From the NCBI RefSeq assembly GCF_026212465.1, contig NC_080057.1, positions 14,158,619-14,222,618 of the forward strand: 64,000 nucleotides of DNA, in the 5' to 3' direction. Positions 1-10,870 of the stretch are shown in pieces (within the stretch, counting starts at the first letter, position 1; each line of letters begins with the position of its first letter). A model generated the notes under the pieces. The model did no database searches and was not told the origin of the DNA. It saw only the letters and a program-made list of their open reading frames with translations. The translations under genes were made by a program, and so were the position numbers. The stretch comes from Amaranthus tricolor (taxonomy: Eukaryota > Streptophyta > Magnoliopsida > Caryophyllales > Amaranthaceae).

Positions 1-390
1 TACTACAAGAAAAGATGAGATTGGGTCATGCATTACATAAATATGATAAACTTAACTATTTTCTCCATTCACACAACTAAGAAGGAAGATAAATGTTAGT
101 GACGACTTGCCTACAATTATCTAATTTTAGCATTATATTTAGACATAAGTTGGGTAACTTTTGCAATTTAAATCTAGAGTAACAAATAAAATCCTAACAT
201 AATTTAGAGCGAAAATTTGAAAAAAATAAGACTTTTTAATGACTTTATTCAAAAAATAAGCTTCGTTCAAACTTTATTTCCAAAATAAGCGTCTTTGGCC
301 CCAAAGCTAGGCTTGATACGTAATCGTTGTTACTAACAGTGAGTATAAAGAAATGGTCAAAAAATTTAGTCAAGGTACTAACAATGACAT
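1..390 (+). mobile_element. CACTA-like terminal and subterminal region of the array unit
   Basis: The unit phase chosen here starts TACTACAAGAAAAG, one base away from the CACTACAAGAAAA terminus common to dicot CACTA (En/Spm) elements. GTTAGTGACGACTTGCC near 104 and the degenerate palindrome ATCGTTGTTACTAACAGTGA near 323 resemble CACTA subterminal repeats. About 203-390 is present in inverted orientation at 7700-7905, as expected for an element with inverted subterminal regions. Equivalent regions start at 2054, 4106 and 6159. No transposase (TNP2/TNPD) is visible, and no TTTCTTGTAGTG right end was found downstream of 7930. The CACTA assignment therefore rests on short motifs only. Confidence 0.45.
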
Positions 391-651
391 ATTGTCAGGG
401 AAATATTTTTCCCTTTGATGTAGATTGGAAAATATTTATATCTTTGGCATTATTTTGGGAAAAAACTCCAGAATAATCCTTAATTTAATTACTTAATTTA
501 TAGATTTATTTAATATATATTTTGATTTCTCATCATTTAAATGATTTGAGTCTTAAATAGACATGTGCAAAATTATGTGTTAAGTAGTCTTTTTAAGAAC
601 TTTGTATTTGAAACAAAGTTTGACATGAATCTTTATTGATTTCTTTCTAAT

Positions 652-725
652 ATTGTGCGCACGACAACAAAAATAATCTTGATTGTGGCTATTACATTAT
701 AAGATATATGCACGATATATCATCT
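652..725 (+). pseudogene. C48 (Ulp1-like) peptidase fragment, one per array unit
   Basis: Translation gives RQQNNLDCGYYIIRYMHDI, which fits the catalytic Gln/Cys block of C48 Ulp1-type cysteine peptidases (Q-x(3-5)-DCGYY-x-x-RYM). Such peptidases are often carried by plant CACTA and MULE transposons. Copies lie at about 2705-2778, 4757-4830 and 6810-6882. The first three copies have one extra A (ACAACAAAAATAATC) that breaks the frame. The fourth, lacking it, reads 66 codons without a stop. The catalytic His and Asp regions are absent and the rest of the domain is not recognisable, so this is a relic, not a working protease. Confidence 0.6.
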
Positions 726-1059
726 ACTGTCATAGAAATTGTTGATCATGTTGAAAAGGCAAATATAATTTTTAAATTATATTTATGGTATGTAATACTA
801 TATGAAAAATCTAAAGTATTTTTGTTATTATATTTAGGTTTTAGACACTACTAGCAGAGAAGAACATCCTTTCACCAAGGGTGAAATCAAGAAACCAAGG
901 ACGCGGTTTCCTTTGATTGCAGCAAATAGTAAAGCTAGTCGCATGGAGGGGCAATAAAGGATTTTCCCATCACAATTGGCATTATCAAAGCTCGATCGTG
1001 AGCCCCTTTCTTTTTGCCGTGGTCTTAAATGAGATAAACACAATGGATACAAGAAGGGG

Positions 1060-1690
1060 TGCCTTAGTGCATGTTGTTTGTTGATGACATTGTTTTGGTA
1101 GATGACACTAAAAAGGGGGTAAATGCTAAGTTAGAATGAAGGAGACAAGAATTGGGGTCATGAGGTTGCAAATTAAATCAGAGCAAGATAAAGTAGATGA
1201 AGTGTATTTTAGCAAGAACGAGATAACAAGAGACATCATAAAGCTAGAAGCGAAAGAAACTATTTCAAGTGGGTGCTTCAAATACCTCAATTCTATATTT
1301 CAGAGTAGTGGGGACATCCAACAAGATGTGAACCATAAAATTATGTGGGTGGAAAAAATAGAGAGCGACTATTGGAATATTATGTGATCGAGGTGCTACT
1401 ATATGGATCAGAACGTTGAACTTTTAGAAAGGATCATAGTAGAAAGAGGGAGTAGTGAAAATGCAAATGCTTGGACTGAATGAGTGGACAAACTTTAGGG
1501 ATATCATTCGAAGTGAATATATAACAAAGATTTTACGAGTTACATATATTGAGGAAAAAATAAAATATAATCGTTTAAGATGGTTTGAACATGTGCAATG
1601 ACGAAGTAGTAACAGATTGATAAAGAAGATAGAAAGCTAAAGCTCGAAGGAATTAAAAATAGGGAAAAAAGACCGAAGATAATTCGAAGG
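1060..1690 (+). pseudogene. RTE-type LINE fragment (RT motif to C-terminus), array copy 1
   Basis: From about 1068 the frame reads CMLFVDDIVLVDD, the reverse transcriptase F-x-DD catalytic block. It is followed after a stop by K-rich text, then GCFKYLNSIFQSSGDIQQDV (matching the plant RTE motif FKYLGSIIQ..GEIDEDV), then LLYGSERW and RLRWFEHVQ, the known C-terminal order of plant RTE ORFs. Frame changes and stops (for example the stop just before 1136 and at 1384) separate the pieces. Only the end of the RT domain and the C-terminal region are present; the endonuclease is missing. The same fragment recurs at about 3113-3743 and 5165-5795, and truncated at 7218-7550. Confidence 0.75.
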
Positions 1691-3112
1691 ACAAGAGTAG
1701 AAATTGATATAAATGGCCTAGACTTATTAATTAAAATTATTGAAAATTAGAATGAACTGGGAAGAAAAATCCATATGAACGAATGCTGAAACTAATATTT
1801 TAATTTAGAAGTTATTCCGGCAGGCCCGTCCCAAGTTAAGTAATTTAGATTAAAAAATTGTACTATTTATAGTTTAATGAAAGTATTATGTAAAAAAGTT
1901 ATAATATATAATTTTATGAAAAAAGTAATGCATTAAATTGAATACAACTAGTTGACAATGTTCCATCTCATATAATACTACCAATAATAACCTATTTGAG
2001 TTGGCAACCATAGAGTAAAGCAAGATATAATTTTTGTTGACAAAAGAGCAATTTACTACAAGAAAAGATGAGATTGGGTCATGCATTACATAAATATGAT
2101 AAACTTAACTATTTTCTCCATTCACACAACTAAGAAGGAAGATAAATGTTAGTGACGACTTGCCTACAATTATCTAATTTTAGCATTATATTTAGACATA
2201 AGTTGGGTAACTTTTGCAATTTAAATCTAGAGTAACAAATAAAATCCTAACATAATTTAGAGCGAAAATTTGAAAAAAATAAGACTTTTTAATGACTTTA
2301 TTCAAAAAATAAGCTTCGTTCAAACTTTATTTCCAAAATAAGCGTCTTTGGCCCCAAAGCTAGGCTTGATACGTAATCGTTGTTACTAACAGTGAGTATA
2401 AAGAAATGGTCAAAAATTTAGTCAAGGTACTAACAATGACATATTGTCAGGGAAATATTTTTCCCTTTGATGTAGATTGGAAAATATTTATATCTTTGGC
2501 ATTATTTTGGGAAAAAACTCCAGAATAATCCTTAATTTAATTACTTAATTTATAGATTTATTTAATATATATTTTGATTTCTCATCATTTAAATGATTTG
2601 AGTCTTAAATAGACATGTGCAAAATTATGTGTTAAGTAGTCTTTTTAAGAACTTTGTATTTGAAACAAAGTTTGACATGAATCTTTATTGATTTCTTTCT
2701 AATATTGTGCGCACGACAACAAAAATAATCTTGATTGTGGCTATTACATTATAAGATATATGCACGATATATCATCTACTGTCATAGAAATTGTTGATCA
2801 TGTTGAAAAGGCAAATATAATTTTTAAATTATATTTATGGTATGTAATACTATATGAAAAATCTAAAGTATTTTTGTTATTATATTTAGGTTTTAGACAC
2901 TACTAGCAGAGAAGAACATCCTTTCACCAAGGGTGAAATCAAGAAACCAAGGACGCGGTTTCCTTTGATTGCAGCAAATAGTAAAGCTAGTCGCATGGAG
3001 GGGCAATAAAGGATTTTCCCATCACAATTGGCATTATCAAAGCTCGATCGTGAGCCCCTTTCTTTTTGCCGTGGTCTTAAATGAGATAAACACAATGGAT
3101 ACAAGAAGGGGT

Positions 3113-3743
3113 GCCTTAGTGCATGTTGTTTGTTGATGACATTGTTTTGGTAGATGACACTAAAAAGGGGGTAAATGCTAAGTTAGAATGAAGGAGACAA
3201 GAATTGGGGTCATGAGGTTGCAAATTAAATCAGAGCAAGATAAAGTAGATGAAGTGTATTTTAGCAAGAACGAGATAACAAGAGACATCATAAAGCTAGA
3301 AGCGAAAGAAACTATTTCAAGTGGGTGCTTCAAATACCTCAATTCTATATTTCAGAGTAGTGGGGACATCCAACAAGATGTGAACCATAAAATTATGTGG
3401 GTGGAAAAAATAGAGAGCGACTATTGGAATATTATGTGATCGAGGTGCTACTATATGGATCAGAACGTTGAACTTTTAGAAAGGATCATAGTAGAAAGAG
3501 GGAGTAGTGAAAATGCAAATGCTTGGACTGAATGAGTGGACAAACTTTAGGGATATCATTCGAAGTGAATATATAACAAAGATTTTACGAGTTACATATA
3601 TTGAGGAAAAAATAAAATATAATCGTTTAAGATGGTTTGAACATGTGCAATGACGAAGTAGTAACAGATTGATAAAGAAGATAGAAAGCTAAAGCTCGAA
3701 GGAATTAAAAATAGGGAAAAAAGACCGAAGATAATTCGAAGGA
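3113..3743 (+). pseudogene. RTE-type LINE fragment, array copy 2
   Basis: Copy of the fragment at 1060-1690, shifted by one array period. It has the same FVDD block, the same 83-codon frame at 3188-3439 with GCFKYLNSIF, and the same stops. No independent function. Confidence 0.75.
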
Positions 3744-5164
3744 CAAGAGTAGAAATTGATATAAATGGCCTAGACTTATTAATTAAAATTATTGAAAATT
3801 AGAATGAACTGGGAAGAAAAATCCATATGAACGAATGCTGAAACTAATATTTTAATTTAGAAGTTATTCCGGCAGGCCCGTCCCAAGTTAAGTAATTTAG
3901 ATTAAAAAATTGTACTATTTATAGTTTAATGAAAGTATTATGTAAAAAAGTTATAATATATAATTTTATGAAAAAAGTAATGCATTAAATTGAATACAAC
4001 TAGTTGACAATGTTCCATCTCATATAATACTACCAATAATAACCTATTTGAGTTGGCAACCATAGAGTAAAGCAAGATATAATTTTTGTTGACAAAAGAG
4101 CAATTTACTACAAGAAAAGATGAGATTGGGTCATGCATTACATAAATATGATAAACTTAACTATTTTCTCCATTCACACAACTAAGAAGGAAGATAAATG
4201 TTAGTGACGACTTGCCTACAATTATCTAATTTTAGCATTATATTTAGACATAAGTTGGGTAACTTTTGCAATTTAAATCTAGAGTAACAAATAAAATCCT
4301 AACATAATTTAGAGCGAAAATTTGAAAAAAATAAGACTTTTTAATGACTTTATTCAATAAATAAGCTTCGTTCAAACTTTATTTCCAAAATAAGCGTCTT
4401 TGGCCCCAAAGCTAGGCTTGATACGTAATCGTTGTTACTAACAGTGAGTATAAAGAAATGGTCAAAAAATTTAGTCAAGGTACTAACAATGACATATTGT
4501 CAGGGAAATATTTTTCCCTTTGATGTAGATTGGAAAATATTTATATCTTTGGCATTATTTTGGGAAAAAACTCCAGAATAATCCTTAATTTAATTACTTA
4601 ATTTATAGATTTATTTAATATATATTTTGATTTCTCATCATTTAAATGATTTGAGTCTTAAATAGACATGTGCAAAATTATGTGTTAAGTAGTCTTTTTA
4701 AGAACTTTGTATTTGAAACAAAGTTTGACATGAATCTTTATTGATTTCTTTCTAATATTGTGCGCACGACAACAAAAATAATCTTGATTGTGGCTATTAC
4801 ATTATAAGATATATGCACGATATATCATCTACTGTCATAGAAATTGTTGATCATGTTGAAAAGGCAAATATAATTTTTAAATTATATTTATGGTATGTAA
4901 TACTATATGAAAAATCTAAAGTATTTTTGTTATTATATTTAGGTTTTAGACACTACTAGCAGAGAAGAACATCCTTTCACCAAGGGTGAAATCAAGAAAC
5001 CAAGGACGCGGTTTCCTTTGATTGCAGCAAATAGTAAAGCTAGTCGCATGGAGGGGCAATAAAGGATTTTCCCATCACAATTGGCATTATCAAAGCTCGA
5101 TCGTGAGCCCCTTTCTTTTTGCCGTGGTCTTAAATGAGATAAACACAATGGATACAAGAAGGGG

Positions 5165-5795
5165 TGCCTTAGTGCATGTTGTTTGTTGATGACATTGTTT
5201 TGGTAGATGACACTAAAAAGGGGGTAAATGCTAAGTTAGAATGAAGGAGACAAGAATTGGGGTCATGAGGTTGCAAATTAAATCAGAGCAAGATAAAGTA
5301 GATGAAGTGTATTTTAGCAAGAACGAGATAACAAGAGACATCATAAAGCTAGAAGCGAAAGAAACTATTTCAAGTGGGTGCTTCAAATACCTCAATTCTA
5401 TATTTCAGAGTAGTGGGGACATCCAACAAGATGTGAACCATAAAATTATGTGGGTGGAAAAAATAGAGAGCGACTATTGGAATATTATGTGATCGAGGTG
5501 CTACTATATGGATCAGAACGTTGAACTTTTAGAAAGGATCATAGTAGAAAGAGGGAGTAGTGAAAATGCAAATGCTTGGACTGAATGAGTGGACAAACTT
5601 TAGGGATATCATTCGAAGTGAATATATAACAAAGATTTTACGAGTTACATATATTGAGGAAAAAATAAAATATAATCGTTTAAGATGGTTTGAACATGTG
5701 CAATGACGAAGTAGTAACAGATTGATAAAGAAGATAGAAAGCTAAAGCTCGAAGGAATTAAAAATAGGGAAAAAAGACCGAAGATAATTCGAAGG
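5165..5795 (+). pseudogene. RTE-type LINE fragment, array copy 3
   Basis: Third tandem copy of the RTE 3' fragment, with the 83-codon frame at 5241-5492. No base difference from copies 1 and 2 was noticed within that frame. Confidence 0.75.
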
Positions 5796-7217
5796 ACAAG
5801 AGTAGAAATTGATATAAATGGCCTAGACTTATTAATTAAAATTATTGAAAATTAGAATGAACTGGGAAGAAAAATCCATATGAACGAATGCTGAAACTAA
5901 TATTTTAATTTAGAAGTTATTCCGGCAGGCCCGTCCCAAGTTAAGTAATTTAGATTAAAAAATTGTACTATTTATAGTTTAATGAAAGTATTATGTAAAA
6001 AAGTTATAATATATAATTTTATGAAAAAAGTAATGCATTAAATTGAATACAACTAGTTGACAATGTTCCATCTCATATAATACTACCAATAATAACCTAT
6101 TTGAGTTGGCAACCATAGAGTAAAGCAAGATATAATTTTTGTTGACAAAAGAGCAATTTACTACAAGAAAAGATGAGATTGGGTCATGCATTACATAAAT
6201 ATGATAAACTTAACTATTTTCTCCATTCACACAACTAAGAAGGAAGATAAATGTTAGTGACGACTTGCCTACAATTATCTAATTTTAGCATTATATTTAG
6301 ACATAAGTTGGGTAACTTTTGCAATTTAAATCTAGAGTAACAAATAAAATCCTAACATAATTTAGAGCGAAAATTTGAAAAAAATAAGACTTTTTAATGA
6401 CTTTATTCAAAAAATAAGCTTCGTTCAAACTTTATTTCCAAAATAAGCGTCTTTGGCCCCAAAGCTAGGCTTGATACGTAATCGTTGTTACTAACAGTGA
6501 GTATAAAGAAATGGTCAAAAAATTTAGTCAAGGTACTAACAACGACATATTGTCAGGGAAATATTTTTCCCTTTGATGTAGATTGGAAAATATTTATATC
6601 TTTGGCATTATTTTGGGAAAAAACTCCAGAATAATCCTTAATTTAATTACTTAATTTATAGATTTATTTAATATATATTTTGATTTCTCATCATTTAAAT
6701 GATTTGAGTCTTAAATAGACATGTGCAAAATTATGTGTTAAGTAGTCTTTTTAAGAACTTTGTATTTGAAACAAAGTTTGACATGAATCTTTATTGATTT
6801 CTTTCTAATATTGTGCGCACGACAACAAAATAATCTTGATTGTGGCTATTACATTATAAGATATATGCACGATATATCATCTACTGTCATAGAAATTGTT
6901 GATCATGTTGAAAAGGCAAATATAATTTTTAAATTATATTTATGGTATGTAATACTATATGAAAAATCTAAAGTATTTTTGTTATTATATTTAGGTTTTA
7001 GACACTACTAGCAGAGAAGAACATCCTTTCACCAAGGGTGAAATCAAGAAACCAAGGACGCGGTTTCCTTTGATTGCAGCAAATAGTAAAGCTAGTCGCA
7101 TGGAGGGGCAATAAAGGATTTTCCCATCACAATTGGCATTATCAAAGCTCGATCGTGAGCCCCTTTCTTTTTGCCGTGGTCTTAAATGAGATAAACACAA
7201 TGGATACAAGAAGGGGT

Positions 7218-7550
7218 GCCTTAGTGCATGTTGTTTGTTGATGACATTGTTTTGGTAGATGACACTAAAAAGGGGGTAAATGCTAAGTTAGAATGAAGGA
7301 GACAAGAATTGGGGTCATGAGGTTGCAAATTAAATCAGAGCAAAATAAAGTAGATGAAGTGTATTTTAGCAAGAACGAGATAACAAGAGACATCATAAAG
7401 CTAGAAGCGAAAGAAACTATTTCAAGTGGGTGCTTCAAATACCTCAATTCTATATTTCAGAGTAGTGGGGACATCCAACAAGATGTGAACCATAAAATTA
7501 TGTGGGTGGAAAAAATAGAGAGCGACTATTGGAATATTATGTGATCGAGG
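7218..7550 (+). pseudogene. RTE-type LINE fragment, truncated array copy 4
   Basis: Fourth copy of the RTE fragment. It carries a G-to-A change near 7343 (Asp to Asn in the local frame) and is cut off right after the TGA that ends the 83-codon frame. The junction GTGATCGAGG/AAGAAACTAT at 7550/7551 is the right edge of the array. Confidence 0.75.
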
Positions 7551-7930
7551 AAGAAACTATTTGTTCGCTGTTAGTAACAGCGACTTTAAGGGTTAGGGCT
7601 GTAAAACGAAGTTATGTGAAATGAGGAAGGAGGAAGAAGACTGCTGTATTTAGGCACGCATAAGGTCGCTGGTACTAACAGAGACTTTAAAGTTTGACTA
7701 GGTTTGACCATATATCGCTGTTAGTAACAGCGACTTTACCATTGACTAAATTTTTTTACCATTTCTTTATACTCGCTGTTAGTAACAGCAATTATGTACC
7801 AAGCCTAGCTTTGGGGCCAAAGACGCTTATTTTAAAAATAAAGTTTAAACGAAACTTGTTTTTTGAATAAAGTCATTAAAAAGTCTTATTTTTTTCAAAT
7901 TTTCATCTAAAGCTACAATTCCACCTAAAT
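7551..7930 (-). mobile_element. Inverted subterminal region with 19-bp palindromes (CACTA-like)
   Basis: TCGCTGTTAGTAACAGCGA, a palindrome with 9-bp arms around one base, occurs at 7565-7583 and 7715-7733. A near copy is at 7773-7791 and a degenerate one near 7665. From about 7735 to 7905 the sequence is the reverse complement of unit positions about 203-370, with scattered differences; both contain the block AGCTTTGGGGCCAAAGACGC in opposite orientation. The palindromes here are better preserved than those in the array. This looks like the opposite end of the transposon whose other end lies in the array unit. Confidence 0.6.
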
Positions 7931-8639
7931 ATTAGAAGGCTTTGCCGAATTACAATTATAGCCCTCCAACTGGAAGTATCAGATTGCTACAAAATTAAGT
8001 TCAACTCAAAAGAAATTGAATTGAACAAAGTAATAAAGAAGTAAACATTCAACAAATCATTACATACATTATTATTGTATGTATAGTTGTGCTGGTTGTT
8101 GGACACACTCTTACATTGGTTGGTAGTTTCAAAAAGAAAGGGTAAAAAAAACTAAATGTACAAAGATTTAAAGTAACAAATAAAAAAATCCAAGTTATAT
8201 TCATATGTACACAAATTTTCAAAATGACTTAAAACAAAGTAGTGTTGATGAGAAGAAAGGTATCCTCATAAGTGATACTTCCACAATCATAGTATATAAT
8301 ACATGAATATTGATGGTGCCACTTTTCAAAAATACTTGAACAAAATGAACATGAACCTCATTGCACTAAGCAGTCAAAAGTCATTTGGATTGAAAAAGCT
8401 TAGTTGTGAAAAAATACTTTGATGCAGATGCTGCCATTGTAATTGGTACAGAAGTTGAATCTGACAACACAATCTTACAATCTTATAACCAAAAAATATG
8501 GAGCATTGGCTCAAGTAAAGAAAATATAAACTTGACTTTAAAGTTCAGCTCAAGCAAAGAAAATACTAAATTAACATCAAGTAAAGAAAATACAGACATA
8601 ACGTTAACTTTATGTAATTTATATCCCGTGATCCATGAA
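7931..8639. other. AT-rich spacer with short AAGTAAAGAAAAT-type repeats
   Basis: No gene recognised. About 8512-8592 contains three imperfect repeats of CAAGTAAAGAAAATA separated by ACTT/ACAT-rich spacers. These give a low-complexity Ser/Lys/Glu/Asn-rich reading frame at 8406-8654 with no similarity I know. It is treated as non-coding. Confidence 0.5.
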
Positions 8640-8945
8640 ATCAAGTGTGGGTGACAAAAATGAAGCGACAAGTAGAATATTATGTGATCGAAGTATGCCC
8701 TTAAAGCTAAAGGGAAAGTTTTATCGAACAACCATTAGACCCGAGTTACTACATGGATCATAATGCTGGATTTTTAGAAAGGATCATAATAAAATGATGG
8801 GAGTAGTGAAAATGCGAATACTTCAATGAATGAGTGGGCATACCTAAAGATATAAAATACAAAAAGAAGATAAAAGAAAGGGTTTATGAGTTACAAATAT
8901 TGAGGAAAATATGAAATAGAACCGTTTAAGATGGTCCAAAACAAT
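8640..8945 (+). pseudogene. RTE-type LINE C-terminal fragment
   Basis: The text reads SRILCDRSMPLKLKGKFYRT, then LLHGS, RKDHNKMMG, YKIQKEDKRKGL, then NIEEN. This is the C-terminal order of plant RTE LINE proteins (LCDRKVPLKLKGKFYRT, then ALLYG, then RNEDIR, then the RLRWFGHV region). Several stops interrupt it. It is related to, but clearly diverged from, the array copies and the element at 42.6-45.3 kb. It ends about 70 bp before the KAC pseudogene. Confidence 0.7.
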
Positions 8946-9012
8946 ATTACCAAAAAAAGCAATGATTGCGAAAGAATTAAACTTCAAAAAAGTATTCATA
9001 AAGTACTATTAC

Positions 9013-10870
9013 CTCAACAATGACTCGAGCTTCAGCAATTTGCCTCGGGGCACATGGATGATCAATCTCAAGAAGAGATGGCATTTGCTCACCAAGTTCA
9101 TCTAGAGAAGTAAACATTGCTCTTTTCTTGCTTTTACTCAAGGAATTTATGGAACCTTGCCTTGTTATGACCTATTGATGAGACATTGACATTTAAGGTT
9201 TCATTTATCATATTTGGATACACAATAAACAACAGAAAAAGAAAATCAACAAACACCAAGTAATCAACCTTGACTTGTGTCAATATGCCATCAAGGGAAA
9301 TCAGAGATGCAAGCCTTGCATCTTCAGCTGCAGTAGAAGGATTTGGTATTGGCAAGCCACCGCCTTCCAACGTTAGTAGACTTGCGTCAACTTTCATCTG
9401 TTGCAATATCTGCATGTGGTGAGGAAAAAACATAGTAATTTGTCATGTGCACAAATGTAAGAGAATGTTTGTATAATTTTATGTAGGAGACTTTTAAACT
9501 ACAACCCTTGCTCACTTTGTAGTCCCTCCATCCCTTTTGAGTTTTCCGCACTTCCTTACCCATGTAAGAGTATTCACAAGGGGAAAGCTTAAAGAAATAG
9601 GTCTAACAGTATAAACTCATTTTCCAATGTGCTAAGATATTAGAACATTGATGATACACCTGAAAAACACATGGAGGTAATCCCAAACCCAACAAAAACA
9701 CTGCTAGTTCCACTTTTCAAGACCCTATGAATTTATAATAAACACAGGTCATACAAAGTTAGCAAAAAGTACACAATATACCCAATTAGTAAAATAATTG
9801 GTTAAAATAGTCTAAAGAAACAGAGCATAGCGTAGTTTTGCCACCTGAGCAGGATCTTTAGCCATTTCCATTGACAATGTGCCTGCAATATCCTGACAAG
9901 AGATATACATGATTTAAGAGTATTACATGAGTGTGCTATCAAACAGAACAAAAGCTTGGCGACTACATGAACCTTAAAGCAGGACATTATCTGCTTTGTG
10001 TATTTACCTTCAGATGCTGCAACTGAGATGTATACACCCGTTTTGTGTACTCAAATAGGAGTTGACCAAGAGCATCTGTATTTTGGAGGTAAAGCAGCAC
10101 CAAGCCCAGCAATCCAACCATCCATGATAGTGGTAGTACCCGCTAGTGCATCATCACCTATAACTGAATGAAACTCAAAATTCTCAACTAGCCATGATCT
10201 AATTTGATGCTGTAGCTCCCCAGCTACTGTATGAACAAAGAGAGCAGCAAGGGCCTTAATTCCAACAGCAAAGCCTTTGGCTTCCTCTGTTATCTCCCTG
10301 AGTTTTCCACCAGTTACATGTTGCCTCCACGTTTCTTATAAATTTTCATAATGTAATCAACTTTATTCAACGAAAAGCTTCCAAAGGATGAAGAAGTTAG
10401 AGCAACAGTTAATTTCATGCATTAAATACTTAACCTTTACTGTACAAAATGCAAGATTAACATTTTAAAGTATGAAGGAAAACACACATATGTAAAATAC
10501 TTGTGTAACATCATAAATTTCATAAACGAGCTTGAAACTCAATAAAGTTGGAAATGAACCAAATAGTTCACAAGAAAACATAGTCTCCAGGTCAAATGAA
10601 CATGTCTACCTCATCTATACCCTGCAGCTTCAAAACCACAGAATAAAATTTGATATTCTTCTCTTGTTTTATATTCACTCTGAAGCCTTGAATTTGCCCT
10701 TAAAAGAGAAGATTAGAGCCCAAATGATAACGCACTGGAGACCGTCCAGGGCGATTCATATAACCTATATATTGCAAACTATCACAATTGATTGTACTTC
10801 ATTTCAGCATCCTAAACTGTCTTGGAAGCAGACATCCCTCCAGCTCCACACAAATCTGCATTAACACGCT
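9013..10870 (-). pseudogene. C-terminal fragment of kinesin KAC (KIN-14), intron-containing pseudogene
   Basis: Minus-strand pieces in order match KAC1/KAC2, the KIN-14 kinesin-like proteins for actin-based chloroplast movement. About 10755-10605 encodes PGRSPVRY and QGFRVNIK with a TAA stop between them. 10346-10008 runs from TWRQHVTGGKLREITEEAKG to LVENFEF, TIMDGWIAGLGAALPP, TDALGQLLFEYTKRVYTSQ. 9892-9821 reads DIAGTLSMEMAKDPAQVAK. 9409-9269 reads ILQQMKVDAS and NPSTAAEDARLASLISLDG. 9171-9013 reads FTSLDELGEQMPSLLEIDHP. Boundaries show consensus GT and AG sites (for example 10007/10006 and 9894/9893), so introns are retained and this is a genomic duplicate, not a retrocopy. One extra base near 10080-10084 shifts frame between GAALPP and TDALGQ, and the donor at 9821 is lost. 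The motor domain is absent, as is the part beyond VIVE. The functional gene must lie elsewhere. Confidence 0.9.

Larger units (their letters stand above)
1..7550. repeat. Tandem array of a 2052/2053-bp composite unit (3 full copies plus a truncated fourth)
   Basis: The same sequence restarts at 1, 2054, 4106 and 6159, so the period alternates between 2053 and 2052 bp. The fourth copy stops after the GTGATCGAGG at 7541-7550 and runs into unrelated sequence. By eye the copies differ at only a handful of sites: one A fewer in the run near 2414, AATAAATAAG for AAAAAATAAG near 4356, a T-to-C change near 6543, one A fewer near 6829, and a G-to-A change near 7343. The unit holds a CACTA-like end, a C48 peptidase scrap and an RTE LINE scrap, none with an intact frame. 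The near identity means recent amplification or homogenisation. The window starts inside the array, so its full length is unknown. Confidence 0.97.

Noticed and set aside
834..1052. 72-codon minus frame repeated in every array unit (also at 2886, 4939 and 6991)
   Set aside because: It is repeated only because the unit is. It runs antisense to LINE-derived sequence and has no recognisable domain.
1886..2086. 66-codon minus frame repeated in the array
   Set aside because: AT-rich, hydrophobic-looking text without a motif; spans the unit junction.
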